From NCBI RefSeq assembly GCF_000471905.2, contig NW_006500031.1, positions 3,125,826 to 3,189,825 on the forward strand: a stretch of 64,000 bases of DNA, read 5' to 3'. Below, piece after piece: positions 48,201-55,959 of the stretch. Position 1 is the stretch's first letter; each line of letters begins with the position of its first letter. Under the pieces are notes generated by a model. It made no database searches. It saw only the letters and a program-made list of their open reading frames with translations, and was not told the DNA's origin. Position numbers and translations under genes: made by a program. This DNA comes from Amborella trichopoda. Its lineage: Eukaryota; Streptophyta; Magnoliopsida; Amborellales; Amborellaceae.

Positions 48201-48601
48201 TTTGAATTGTTTTCTTTCCCTGTATGGAACATCTGTACTGTTATTGCCACAATTGTGTTAAGTTTGTCCCAATTTGTTGAGGAAGCTTATTTTGTTCTAC
48301 AGGAATGTGCTTCTGCATTTGTTTTCTTCAAGACTCGCTATGCTGCAATTGTTGCTTCTCAAGTTCAGCAATCGTCAAATCCTATGTTATGGGTTACAGA
48401 TTTAGCCCCAGAACCTCACGATGTTTATTGGTCAAACCTTTGGCTCCCATACAGGCAGCTTTGGTTCCGGCGCATTGCTACCCTTATGGCAGCTGTTGTT
48501 TTCATGTTTTTATTTCTTATTCCTGTCACATTTGTTCAAGGCCTTTCACAACTAGAACAGTTGCAGCAGATGTTTCCCTTCCTGAAGAGCATCTTAAAGA
48601 A
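33005..48601 (+). CDS. OSCA2: OSCA/CSC1-type cation channel, HYP1/RXW8 (OSCA2) clade, 5' half (exons 1-6)
   Basis: Family members are calcium-permeable channels gated by hyperosmolality or membrane tension in the plasma membrane. Exons: 33005-33285, 34298-34453, 35015-35078, 35200-35409, 47795-47986, 48303-48601; all introns are GT..AG and phases fit, giving 400 codons plus two bases. Residues 1-30 form the N-terminal membrane helix (MNISALLTSAGINIGLC). Helices follow at about 86-112 (VFLRILVFSIRIFSVAAI) and 147-168 (WVHCVALYIITCSACILL). A cytosolic PHM7-type domain comes next, with FTVLVRAIPKS, YHSSSYLSHQMV and the family APEPHDVYW motif, then a helix at about 359-380 (IATLMAAVVFMFLFLIPV). 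It ends at FPFLKSILK, roughly the midpoint of this 700-780-residue family. The pore-bearing RSN1_7TM half is absent from the window. No stops or frameshifts were seen, so the gene looks intact as far as it goes. Confidence 0.9.
34298..34453 (+). CDS. OSCA2: Channel gene, exon 2
   Basis: Acceptor gcttcag|catacgg, donor aaatg|gtatgc, both interrupting codons after the second base. It encodes SIRIFSVAAIICMCFVLPLN and ends EGSKW, continuing helix 1 and the extracellular loop. Confidence 0.92.
35015..35078 (+). CDS. OSCA2: Channel gene, exon 3 (64 bp)
   Basis: Acceptor tttgcag|gctttgg, donor tatttt|gtaaga. Encodes LWVHCVALYIITCSACILLY and F, the next transmembrane helix. Too short to show as an ORF by itself but required by frame and homology. 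Confidence 0.9.
35200..35409 (+). CDS. OSCA2: Channel gene, exon 4
   Basis: Acceptor aggtttag|gagtac, donor cttatg|gtatga, phase 0 at both ends, 70 codons. Contains EYKSIAKMRLAHLIGSPPN, HFTVLVRAIPKS and KTGKIQKLM at the start of the cytosolic domain. Confidence 0.92.
36236..37795 (+). repeat. Tandem segmental duplication, ~0.8-kb unit
   Basis: Copy 1 (about 36236-37048) and copy 2 (about 37049-37795) are collinear: ctgcttccctagcatgt, tttgcccagttttgctt, gtgctagtctgctggacc, tctcagtctcacctttct, gtgtgttgggaatcaactt and the hAT-like agcacctaggc..gcaccca block. Divergence is spread evenly, so the duplication is old. Confidence 0.8.
37560..37640. repeat. hAT-like subterminal motif cluster
   Basis: aggcagctcctaggcgcccg, then gcatggcctggggcatccag and cacctaggctggcaccc. 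Clusters of gcctaggcgcc-type words mark the ends of a plant hAT family in this window. A diverged copy sits at 36755-36810 in the other half of the tandem duplication. Confidence 0.5.
37800..38479. other. Element-like DNA with repeated gggatctcgctcc words
   Basis: tgggatctcgctcctgaaaa and aatccagttccattt-type words recur here and at 42110-42360, on both sides of the hAT fragment and LINE. The phrase tcaaaacttcaaatcat occurs on either side (ending 37800 and about 42390), suggesting that the whole 4.6-kb block was inserted. Class uncertain. Confidence 0.35.
38480..39060 (-). pseudogene. hAT transposase C-terminal fragment
   Basis: The minus strand reads NSSRAKRFWSMYSYIHSVK, then LNTQRSESLVYIHYNDMLL and SRLRSEYTKKYIG (38884-38702), which is the dimerisation domain of plant DUF659-type hAT transposases (usual pattern A-ER-WS...IHS.KRNRL..R...LVYVH.N.RLL). 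A Ser/Asp-rich C-terminus follows, as is usual in these proteins. The N-terminal BED finger and catalytic part are not adjacent. A stop and frame changes are present. Confidence 0.65.
39163..42060 (-). mobile_element. 5'-truncated L1-type LINE in intron 4
   Basis: Exact 11-bp target duplications (agaatctcgat) lie at 39152-39162 and 42061-42071. The element runs on the minus strand, ending in a T run at 39163-39170 that represents its poly-A tail. It is 2.9 kb long and lacks the endonuclease and the N-terminal part of ORF2, as is common after incomplete reverse transcription. It is orientated against the channel gene. Confidence 0.85.
39300..42058 (-). pseudogene. L1 LINE ORF2: RT, zinc-binding, RNase H (broken)
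   Basis: From the 5' side: ELKDFRPIS-type block (about 41700); LKKVLPFVISPSQITFIK and IFKIDWEKAYDHVD (41640-41452); MGFGVRWRKWMRGC, SSRGLCQGDPLSSFLF (41445-41240). The catalytic box at about 41165 reads YADN instead of YADD. GGLGIR-like sequence lies at about 40650, the zinc-binding region (CAMCLCEEE-type) at about 39950, LLWKASIATTIWVIWTER at about 39775 and the RNase H block IKLNFVGCSIGNPGPAGVGG at about 39500. It lacks the endonuclease. Frameshifts and stops make it inactive even apart from the altered catalytic box. Confidence 0.85.
42590..43015 (-). pseudogene. Possible hAT transposase C-terminal tail
   Basis: The minus strand reads RWNQRIEEKLN, then EKRDPIASKDMES and, after frame changes, an acidic tail (KEDDNYDDN, ASHDEEFDDE). 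This is reminiscent of the region after the hAT dimerisation domain, which is basic, then DPI, then acidic. Weak evidence. Confidence 0.3.
43120..43575. repeat. Simple-sequence block: (GT)n, (GA)n, (CTT)n
   Basis: tgtgtgtgtgtg tracts at 43165-43225 and 43395-43420, gagtgagagagtgagagaga at 43330-43360, cttcttcttctt at 43449-43470. The reading frames here are translations of simple repeats. Confidence 0.8.
43880..45800 (-). pseudogene. hAT transposase, BED finger + DUF659 type (broken)
   Basis: The start at 45800 reads MCNFCVHVSNTEINRFKKRL, then AGIKGGRLPHVKK, the C-terminal half of a BED zinc finger. DUF659 follows at 45381-45127 (SFHTMLEAIGQLGPGLKGP, GLSEPLLKKVV, SIMIDSCSDKRRSIMKLLIN). Next comes the RNase H-fold part at 45013-44615 (RPHIFWMPCTTHCKDLMLQ, FTKKELLRPR). 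A later block is WVLFKPKVFSADLQIERK (about 44310). RNase H-fold hAT transposases cut and rejoin the element ends. Frameshifts, stops and an LINE insertion at 44697 inactivate it. Confidence 0.75.
44697..44783 (+). mobile_element. 5'-truncated RTE LINE fragment (~87 bp) in the hAT gene
   Basis: ccaagattcgtgtagcctac, then cccaattaattgggaaaa and a gatgatgacgatg tail equal the 3' end of the RTE LINE at 31090-31170. Target duplications of about 20 bp flank it: ctcaagtacgcaatagaggt before (44678-44697) and ctcaagtaagcaatggcagt after (44784-44803). Confidence 0.75.
46385..46885 (-). pseudogene. L1 LINE ORF2 C-terminal scrap
   Basis: The minus strand reads TYIIWYIWRENL, then IFEGVATPSEAFLRRYQWRI (about 46845-46750) and WTQLF, GIFEDLNGYFIEEAFVEPVG (46590-46500). 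Order and wording fit the linker and RNase H end of plant L1 ORF2. Low confidence because the blocks are short. Confidence 0.4.
46890..47095. repeat. hAT-like subterminal motif cluster
   Basis: gggtgcctaagcacctggcc, aaggcggggtgcctaggcag, aaggcgcctaggcaggtcc, taggtggcctgctaggtggg. Same motif class as the ends of the hAT element at 43580-46375; probably an end of another copy. Confidence 0.5.
47795..47986 (+). CDS. OSCA2: Channel gene, exon 5
   Basis: Acceptor ttagtgcag|aacgat, donor cccaag|gtaatc, 64 codons, phase 0 at both ends. Encodes NDAERIYKGIVLLKSNQ and CGLCGMSDPIVIYSRKLESV in the cytosolic domain. Frame and sequence follow directly from exon 4 despite the 12.4-kb intron. Confidence 0.9.
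48303..48601 (+). CDS. OSCA2: Channel gene, exon 6
   Basis: Acceptor gttctacag|gaatgt, donor aaagaa|gtattc, ending after the second base of a Lys codon. Contains ECASAFVFFKTRYAAIVAS, TDLAPEPHDVYW and helix IATLMAAVVFMFLFLIPVTF. The open frame runs on to 48791 but the sequence after 48601 no longer resembles the family. Confidence 0.92.
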
Positions 48602-49199
48602 GTATTCTCCTTTGCTTGTTCAACCTTTTACCTTTTTAGTTAATTCAAAGTCGATAGGGTTGTTTGATTTATTTGTAATGGTCTTTCTGTATTGTTCTCT
48701 GTGCAATAAAATTCTATCTTACCAATGGCGATTTAATGGATTACTAACCCTTTTATTACATGCTCTTTTTTGTCAGCTTATCTTGAATTAGATTCTCTAA
48801 CTTGTATGATCTTTGAAGTGCAATCCTTCCAGTGAAATTCCTTAACATGTAATCAGAGGTGTGCTGTTCTGATTAAGTGTCAGTTTTCTTGTGACTCTGC
48901 TAGTTGTTAGGCAGTTTGATAGATTTGGTTGCGTAATCTTTTTATTCTTGATTATTTTTTTTGATAATGTTAACATTGTATTAAAGGGGAGAATTACAAG
49001 GTCACGGGATTCCAAAGTCGCCCATGCAGGGTGACTTGGTAAAAAATGCCTAAGTCTATCATGTACAAAAAAGGGCTTATAAAATCCGCCCAATTACATC
49101 GATGTACATGAAGCATTCAAACAAATACAGCTATTACATTGATTTACATGAAGCTTTCAAAAAATTCAGCTTAGGTTGCTGAATTACAAGGTGTTTAAG

Positions 49200-51064
49200 C
49201 TATATTCCAGGGGTCCTGAGCAAAAAAGGAGATGGACCCGGCTAGAATTTGTCCTTGGCTTCCTTGGCTTCTAGCTCCTTCTTTCGCCAACCGATCTGTG
49301 AAATCATTGGACGTCCTCCATATATGCTTCCAGGAGATGTCTATAGCCTTTCAATTGTGATCAATTTCGTCAAAACTAGAGGTAGGTATCATGGTGGGGA
49401 GGATGTCCTACTTGCCCAGGAAAGAACATTTTGTGAGTCTCCTTCCACTATCAAGTGTGAGCCCCAAGAGTAGTTGAAACTTTTCAAGCCTATTAAGAGG
49501 GCCAAGGCTTCTGCATGTTGGGAATCTTTGAGACCAAGGTGCTCAGAAAAAGTTAGGAGGATGTTGCTTTGATGGTCTCTAAAGATCCCCACTGCCCCTG
49601 CCTTACTAGGATTCCCAAGGGAGCATCAATCAAAATTCAGTTTGATGATGCCTTCTGGAGGTGGTTGCCGGTTCTAGGGTCTTGGTGATGGTCTCGGTTG
49701 GTGATGAAGGATATTTTTCCATTGACAGAGGAAGAAGCTCTCTGGTATGCCTGAAAAATTCTTGTGGTTAAGGGCCTAGAAAGTGACTAATGAGGTTACC
49801 TTGTGTAGGAGTGAAGATGAGTGGAGTTTAACACCTTGAAAGATTATAGTGTTTCTTTCCACCCATACTGTCCAGATTGTTGCGGCAATAGTTGCCTTCC
49901 ATAGGATTCTACCAGTCTTCGGCCAACAAGAATGTAAGTCATAAGAGATTAAGGCCTTGACCGTAGGAGGGATGACCCATTTGATACCAAAAAGCTGCAA
50001 CACTTGGCCCCAACGATCGTGGGTAATGTCACAGAGAATGAATAAATGAGGATTAGACTCCTCCTCGCTAAGGCACAGAGCACATCTATTGGGGATCGAG
50101 ATCCCTCTCTTTTGAAGATGATCCACTGTGAGTGCTCTTTGGGATCAAGCGAGCCAGTTGAAATTTTGGACCTTGGGCGATGGTGGACCAAACTTTTGAC
50201 AGTATCAAAGTGGGGTTCCCTGGAAAAGTGGGATGGTGGGTTAGGTTCTTGTAGAAAGAGGATACCGAGAATCTACCAGAGGGGGCTAGAGTCCATACTA
50301 AAGCATCTTGTCCTCGAATGGGAATGAAGAGGGAGTGTAGGGTTGTCGAAAGCAACTGAAACTGATTGGGTTCCTCTTCAGTTAGGTTCCTTCGAAAAGA
50401 TGGGTTCCACACTCTTCTGCCTCCTGACGTAACCATTTCCTCTGCAAACAGAGATTCTTTGTTTATAGCAAGTGGATAAAGGGTAGGGAACACTTCTCGC
50501 AGGGGAGAAGTTCCTAACCATAAATCTGACCAGAATCTCACTCTAAAGCTATCTCTAGGGTAAAGCCTAATGAACTTTCTGAACTGAGAGATAACAGAGG
50601 AGAAAGATTTCCAGGCTCCTGAAGCGTTATGCCACTGAGACCTTTATGGTACCTAGACTCCTTCGGGAATTCTATACTTGTTCTGCAAGACTTGAGCCCA
50701 TAGTTAGGTTGAGTGGCTAGACGCCACCACCATTTTCCAAGGAGTGCCAAGTTATGTTTGAGAAGAACTCGGATTCCTAGACCTCCTTGATTTTTTGGTA
50801 GACAAATGTTGTCCCATGCTACCAGATGAAATTTAGTCTTTTCAGCCTGCCTCGACCATAGGAAGTTTCTCATGAGTTGGTCCAAGCGGGTAGCCACCTG
50901 GGCTAGCATATGGAAAGGGACATGAGGTAAACTGAGGAGTTTGTAAGGGTAGCATTAATTAGGTCGTTCTACCCTCCATAGAGAGGAAACGACCATTCCA
51001 CCCTACCAAACTGGGGAGTTTGCAAGGGTTGCATTAATTAGTATCAAAGTGGGGTTCCCTCGTA
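49200..51064 (-). pseudogene. L1 ORF2 3' part: zinc-binding and RNase H (broken)
   Basis: GGLGIRVLLKHNLALLGKWW (about 50790) follows the RT. MRFWSDLWLGTSPLREVFP and SSFYKNL (50541-50260) precede the zinc-binding domain. CALCLSEEESNPHLFILC (50085-50030) is the C-x2-C...H...C zinc region. ILWKATIAATIWTVWVERN follows, and RNase H blocks GIFRDHQSNILLTFSEHLG and VEGDSQNVLSW lie at 49590-49420. Several frameshifts separate them. Confidence 0.85.
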
Positions 51065-52628
51065 AAAAATCAACGACCCTTCCACCATGCCAGACTTTTG
51101 CCAGAATTTTGTACAAGGAATTTAGAAGACTAATTGGACGGAAGTCCTTGATTTCCTCAACCCCTTCAATTTTAGGGGCAAGTGCAAGAAAGGTGGCATT
51201 AATAGCTTTGTGTAGAGTTCCCTGGAGGAAGAATTCCTCAAAGAACTTAATGAAATCAGGCCGGAAGGTATCCCATAATTCCTTGAATGGTGTGACCGGG
51301 AAGCCATCAGGCCCTAGGGGCCTTGTCTTTAGCTAGAGAATTGATAGCTTGTAGAATTTCTTCTTTTGAGAAAGATCGCTCTAGCCATTCGGTTCGGTCT
51401 ACTGGGTCAAGGGATGACATTCTCGGTCTGGGGCCGAAAGGAGCTGAGTATAGAGCTTGAAAGAATTCAATGATTGCCTGCTCAATTTCTTCTGGTTGAG
51501 TTAGGTAGCAGTTGTTGTATTTGATCGTTGTTATAGCATTGTCTCTTCTGTGACAATTGGCTATCCGATGAAAAAAGGCAGTGTTGTGGTCACCCGCTTT
51601 CAACCAGTTAATTCTGGATCTTTAGAACCAGTAAATCTCTTCCTTTTTTAGAGTTGAAAGGTATTCCAGTTTTGTCTTGCATCTTAGATCCTGCTCTGTG
51701 GCATCCAAAGATCTAGATTCCTCAAGACGGTCAAAATTTTGGATGGTTTCCAGAAGGGAGGATTGGATTTGGGAGAGTTACCGGGGATGGAACGACTCAA
51801 AGTCTTGAGGGAGGCTTTGAAACCAGCTCTATTGGTGACTTGGGAGGAAAAGGAATTTCACCAAGTTTGAACGAGGGTTTGAAAGGACTCCTCATGGAGC
51901 CAAAGAAGTTCAAATCTGAAGGGTTTGGGGCCTCTCCTTACACCAATCGTATCAAAAAGAATGGGGCAGTGGTCCGAGGTGGGTTTGGGTAGGGCCGAAG
52001 CTAAGGATCGCAGAAAACATTCCTCTCAGTTAAAGGAAAGGAGGAGTCTGTCTAATTTAGAAAGGGTGGGGTTTGTTCCATGGTTGGACCACGTATACCG
52101 GCAGCCTTGAAGGGGGATATCTAAGAGTTCATTTTGACTGATAAAGTCTGAGAAATCCCTCATATCCTGAGAGATGGATGAAGAGGAGTTTCTCTCATGG
52201 GACCACCGGGTGACATTCAAGGCGCCTCCCAAGCACGACATGGGGTGTGGAAGGGACGCAACAAGTTCCAACTCAGACCAAAGTCTGCTTCTTAAAATGG
52301 GTGAGTTTGGGCCGTAAATGGTCGTGAATTTCCATGGGACCTCGTCTGAGGTGCTAGAGAGAAAGATAGAAACTGAAAACTCCCCTATATAGGAGGAGAT
52401 TAGAATATGGTCTGAAGGGTTCCAAACCACCCAGATTCCACTGGAAGCCCCATTCGCCAGAAGAGCGACCCACTGGCAGGGTCTTCTTCCCCAGACCTGG
52501 TGAATGAGTTTGAGGTTGGGCTCTGTTTGTTTGGTTTCGATGCAGGAGAGAGTTTGGAGGTGAAGTTTGATAACGTCATTCTTGGAGGACTGTCCCAGGC
52601 CTCGAACGTTCCAAACTAGCAACTTCAT
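51065..52628 (-). pseudogene. L1 ORF2 5' part: endonuclease and N-terminal RT (broken)
   Basis: Begins MKLLVWNVRGLGQSSKNDVI, the start of an exonuclease/endonuclease/phosphatase fold; IETKQTEPN, TTIYGPNSP, GGALNVTRW and YTWSNHGTNPTLSKLDRLL follow (52628-52026). After a frameshift the linker reads AGDHNTAFFHRIANCHRRDN (51603) and SKEEILQAINSLAKDKAP (51365). RT block 0/1 ends near 51065 (INSLYKILAKVW), after which the catalytic RT palm is missing. The usual GD.N.TR motif reads GALNVTRW, so the endonuclease is also altered. The start codon overlaps the preceding frame's stop as ATGA at 52625-52628. Confidence 0.87.
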
Positions 52629-53290
52629 GTATTGGGGGAGGGCAAGGAGGAGGAGGCCAATCTAGGGGACCTCCTTGCATGGTTTGTAGTGGAAGGAGAG
52701 GGGAGACATTCTTTAGGCTGTCCTACAAAGGAGATAGAGGAGAAAAGGTTGCAAAGCACTCTCTGGCCTTTGAATCTCACCTGCATCTTGCTCTGCGCGT
52801 CAGCTGTGAGGAACCTGTTCGCCGGTCCTTCGGGTCCTTCATACTCGAACCCCATAATTCTGTACATCTCTCTCATTCTATCTTCTGCTCTGTTAATGCC
52901 ATCCCCGTCGACCTCCTTTGCCTCGACGAAGGCCGAGGAGGGAGAGATGGATGCCGCAATGCAATCTCCGTCGACCTCCACCGCCTCGAAGGAGGCCTTG
53001 GAGGGAGAGATGGGTGTTTGTGAGTTTTTGGGTGGTACAAAAACAAAATATACGGAATTGGGAACCTTGGACGGCCGCTAGCAGATACAGCCATGTCAGG
53101 TGTCTCGGTTGTAGCTTCAGTCATGGGTGAGGGTGGGTTAGAAGGGTAAAGGGCAGGGGGTAGGAGGGGGAGGGGCACTAAAGAGTCTGAGGTAAGAACC
53201 TGGGTAAAGATGGTGCAAGGGAGAGCAGGAGGAGGAGGGGAGGAGATAGGGGGCAAAGAATGAAGTGGTTGGGGGTTAGGCTCCAAGTTA
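52625..53290 (-). pseudogene. L1 ORF1 (nucleic-acid-binding protein), 3' part
   Basis: The frame 52981-52625 reads MEVDGDCIAASISPSSAFVE and MREMYRIMGFEYEGPEGPAN and ends directly on the ORF2 start codon. A 50-bp segment repeats 63 bp apart (52901-52950, 52964-53013), giving a 21-residue protein repeat (VDGD...SPSSA/EA). The upstream part is in another frame, Pro/Ser-rich (53286-52990). No zinc knuckle was found. Assignment rests on position relative to ORF2. Confidence 0.5.
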
Positions 53291-53832
53291 GGGGTCGGTA
53301 AGAGAGGTGAGGGGGGAGAGGGGGTTCAAAAGGGAAGGGGAAGGGCAGGGGAGGGTTAGCAACAGTAAAGGATGGGAGATAAGTAAGGAAATAGTGGGTC
53401 TGAATGGAGGAGTAACTGGATACCATCATGGGGTAGGAGGAAGGCCAAGCAACATGGAGTGTCTGAACCCTGCGAATGTGGACAAGGTGCAAGGTGTACG
53501 ACAGGTGAGGGTCAGTAAAGAGAGATAGAAGTAGGGTCAGGGAGAGAGTGGTCCATGGAGTGAGCTGCAACAATGCCCAGGGGAATAAGGTCTCTGTTAA
53601 AAAACTGGTTAGGGGAAAGGCTGACCAAAGGCTTGAACTTCTGGGAAGGTTGAGGAAAATCTTCAAGGTTGAGGGGGCAAAAGTCAGGGAGAAGGGGGAA
53701 AGAGTAGGACCAGCAAGGGCCAGCGAGGAGGAGTTGGGAAGAGGAGGGGGTAACAGGGCTAGTGGTTGGGGAGGGTTAGGAGAGCTGGGAGAAAGGGAAG
53801 GGGTAAGTGGATACTTTTTTTTCTTGACTATT

Positions 53833-55640
53833 ATTAGGAGATAATCTAATATTAAGTTTTCTTTCCAATTCGTTCTTATATGCAAATAGTTAAATGAATG
53901 ATCGTGCCATTGATGGTCTTCCATGAGATCAAAGACTTTAGGGTCTTTTAGTTTGATGCATCCTTGGCACCTTACTGCCCTTGGAACTGATCATTTGACA
54001 ATTTGACCTGCTTCTCATCAAGATTCTAAGTAGGAAAATTGCGTTTCGCGTTCGTATTTGATTATCTCTATACTGATTTTAGGCTTGTTGTGCCTTTTGA
54101 TCAATGACAATCCTGTTTTTGGGCTCCTAATGTTCATGGGATGTATTTTTTTATGCTACCACATTGTTGTCTTTGATATATCCGCATGTGAGTATTGGTT
54201 CTAGACTGATTGCTAGTATATGTTGTATAGGACGGCGAGCTTGATTGATGCATGTTTCGAGATAATTCCTTAGCTAGGTCTGCGGAGAATGCTATGGTTA
54301 TCAGTTTCCCATGGCTTAACATATATGCGGTGGTAACCCTAGTGAACTGAAGTGCAAGTGAAACCTCATTGTGAGTTGCAAATGGACTTGATTCTATGAC
54401 TTGGCCAAGTGTGACGTTGGCATGTGGGGACCAACCGCAACTAGAGTACATCCTGGTAGTGTAGTAAGTGTGCATGGTCTATTGATGTCAAGCATCCTTG
54501 GACTGTCTCCCTTTTAGTAATGACAAATTGTTCCTTTGGTTTTATGTGAAAGGTGCAAGAGAAATAGTATTGTTAGTCCCTTGTTGGTTTCCATATGCTC
54601 TTAAATTGTTGTTTAAAAAAAAAAAAAAAAGAAGGCATAAATTGTGGATTTGTGTACGAAAATCTTGTATCAAAAAGTTTGCTCCAGATTGGGGCTTACA
54701 TACCAAAAATGAAAGCTTTATACAGAGCCTTTTAGAGAAAGTTAATTATAGAAAAAGTTGAAGTCAGGCCTAGTAACTGTGTCAGAAGTCAGGCCTAGTA
54801 ACTATTAAGGTATTGCTTCACGCCCCTTCCTATGCTAACAAGTCAACCACTGAGTTCACACGAAGTGTGAGTAGGATATCTGAATATCATGAGGCCGTTA
54901 CTTGGTCAAACATTTCTTCCAGGTTCCAGGGGCATGAGGTCTCCATAGAGGCCAAAGGGTTTACGTTCATGGAGTTTCCTTCCACCTAAAGTACTGTAAC
55001 CTAGCTCTAGTTGAAGAGGGAGAAACAACCACTGCAGTGAGCATGGGTCCATCCAACCAATATATTGATGTCAAGGATGTGCTGGTTATAACAATCAATC
55101 ACATGGAAATAATGCCCGGGGGATTCTACCATTACTTCCTTAACTGCCAACTCCAACTACTAGCCTGTTATATATCTACTTTTTGGGAAGAAGAAGCAGA
55201 CTCTCTTATTGCTTCTATAGATGCCATTCAAGTTTTCAAAATGCTGCTGGCTTAATGCACTAACTGAAAATCTGGACATTTCACTGCATCAAAGGACATC
55301 TTCTGCGCCACCTTCTAATGCCTCTTGGATTGGGGATGCAAGCCAATCATGTGATATCTGATGCAGGGAGGTTTTCTTTTTACAGAGGATTGTAGTCAAC
55401 ACCCCATCACTAGCATGCGAAATGTCGTTGTCTCCTCTTCTTTGGGTTTCTTTTCCTTGCCTAATACTTTTTAGTTAAAAAATTAGACGAAATCTTATCT
55501 TTATATCACAACTGTCTGATGATATGAAGTGCTACACGATATTTACTCCCAGTTGGGCTTTGGATGTCTCTATCTCTATATATTGATATCTTTTTTTGTT
55601 CCTTTTCAATATCTTATATCTCTCTCTATGATTCACTCAG
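53833..55640. other. No gene recognised
   Basis: Unassigned DNA between the LINE and the gypsy element. It has a 16-A run at 54615-54630 and a duplicated phrase gaagtcaggcctagtaact (54760-54805). Frames at 54134-54475, 54498-54761 and 55037-55255 show no known domain. A gypsy leader or gag could be hidden at the right end. Confidence 0.4.
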
Positions 55641-55840
55641 GGATTCTAGTCTTTTCAGATGCAAACTAGGTTGGTGACTCATGCACTAGAAGATCAGTTA
55701 CAGGTTAGTGGTTGTTCATGTGTAGTGACTTGGTTTCTTGGTTTACTAGAAAACAAATGACAGGGGTGAGGCAGTCACTTTTCAAATCACATGGACTAAG
55801 GGCCTTGCTATGGTTCTTGCGCTGAAATTGTGTAGTAGCT

Positions 55841-55945
55841 GATGCAAAATTCGTACTAGAAGAAAAAGGACACAGATTTCTAAAAAACTAATGAATTAAT
55901 TTGAAATTAAAGGAAGCTAACAAGTCTAGCTTCAACAGTTCTGAA
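55841..55945 (-). repeat. Inverted gypsy LTR fragment
   Basis: tgatgcaaaattcgta, aaaaaacta.tgaattaattt.gaaatt and gctaacaag.ct...cttcaa match 61242-61350, the terminal part of the minus-strand LTR. It abuts the gag zinc-knuckle region of the + strand gypsy element. Confidence 0.65.
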
Positions 55946-55959
55946 GAATACATGAGTCA

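Larger units (their letters stand above)
48957..53820 (-). mobile_element. Near full-length L1-type LINE
   Basis: Target duplications ttcttgattatt (48945-48956) and ttcttgactatt (53821-53832) differ at one base. The element runs on the minus strand with its A-tail at 48957-48960, ORF2 from 52628 to about 49100 and ORF1 upstream. The 5' part (53090-53820) is purine-rich on the + strand. It lies 355 bp downstream of exon 6 and opposes the gene. Inactive through frameshifts and an RT deletion. Confidence 0.85.

Noticed and set aside
48207..48791. 194-residue single-exon reading around exon 6
   Set aside because: Only 48303-48601 matches the channel family; both ends read into introns at valid splice sites.
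52632..53081. 149-residue + strand frame
   Set aside because: Antisense to the L1 ORF1 region, where high GC content lowers stop frequency.
53178..53924. 248-residue Pro/Leu/Ser-rich open frame on the minus strand
   Set aside because: Low-complexity pyrimidine-rich DNA at the 5' end of the L1 element, with no domain and running past its target duplication; not a host gene.
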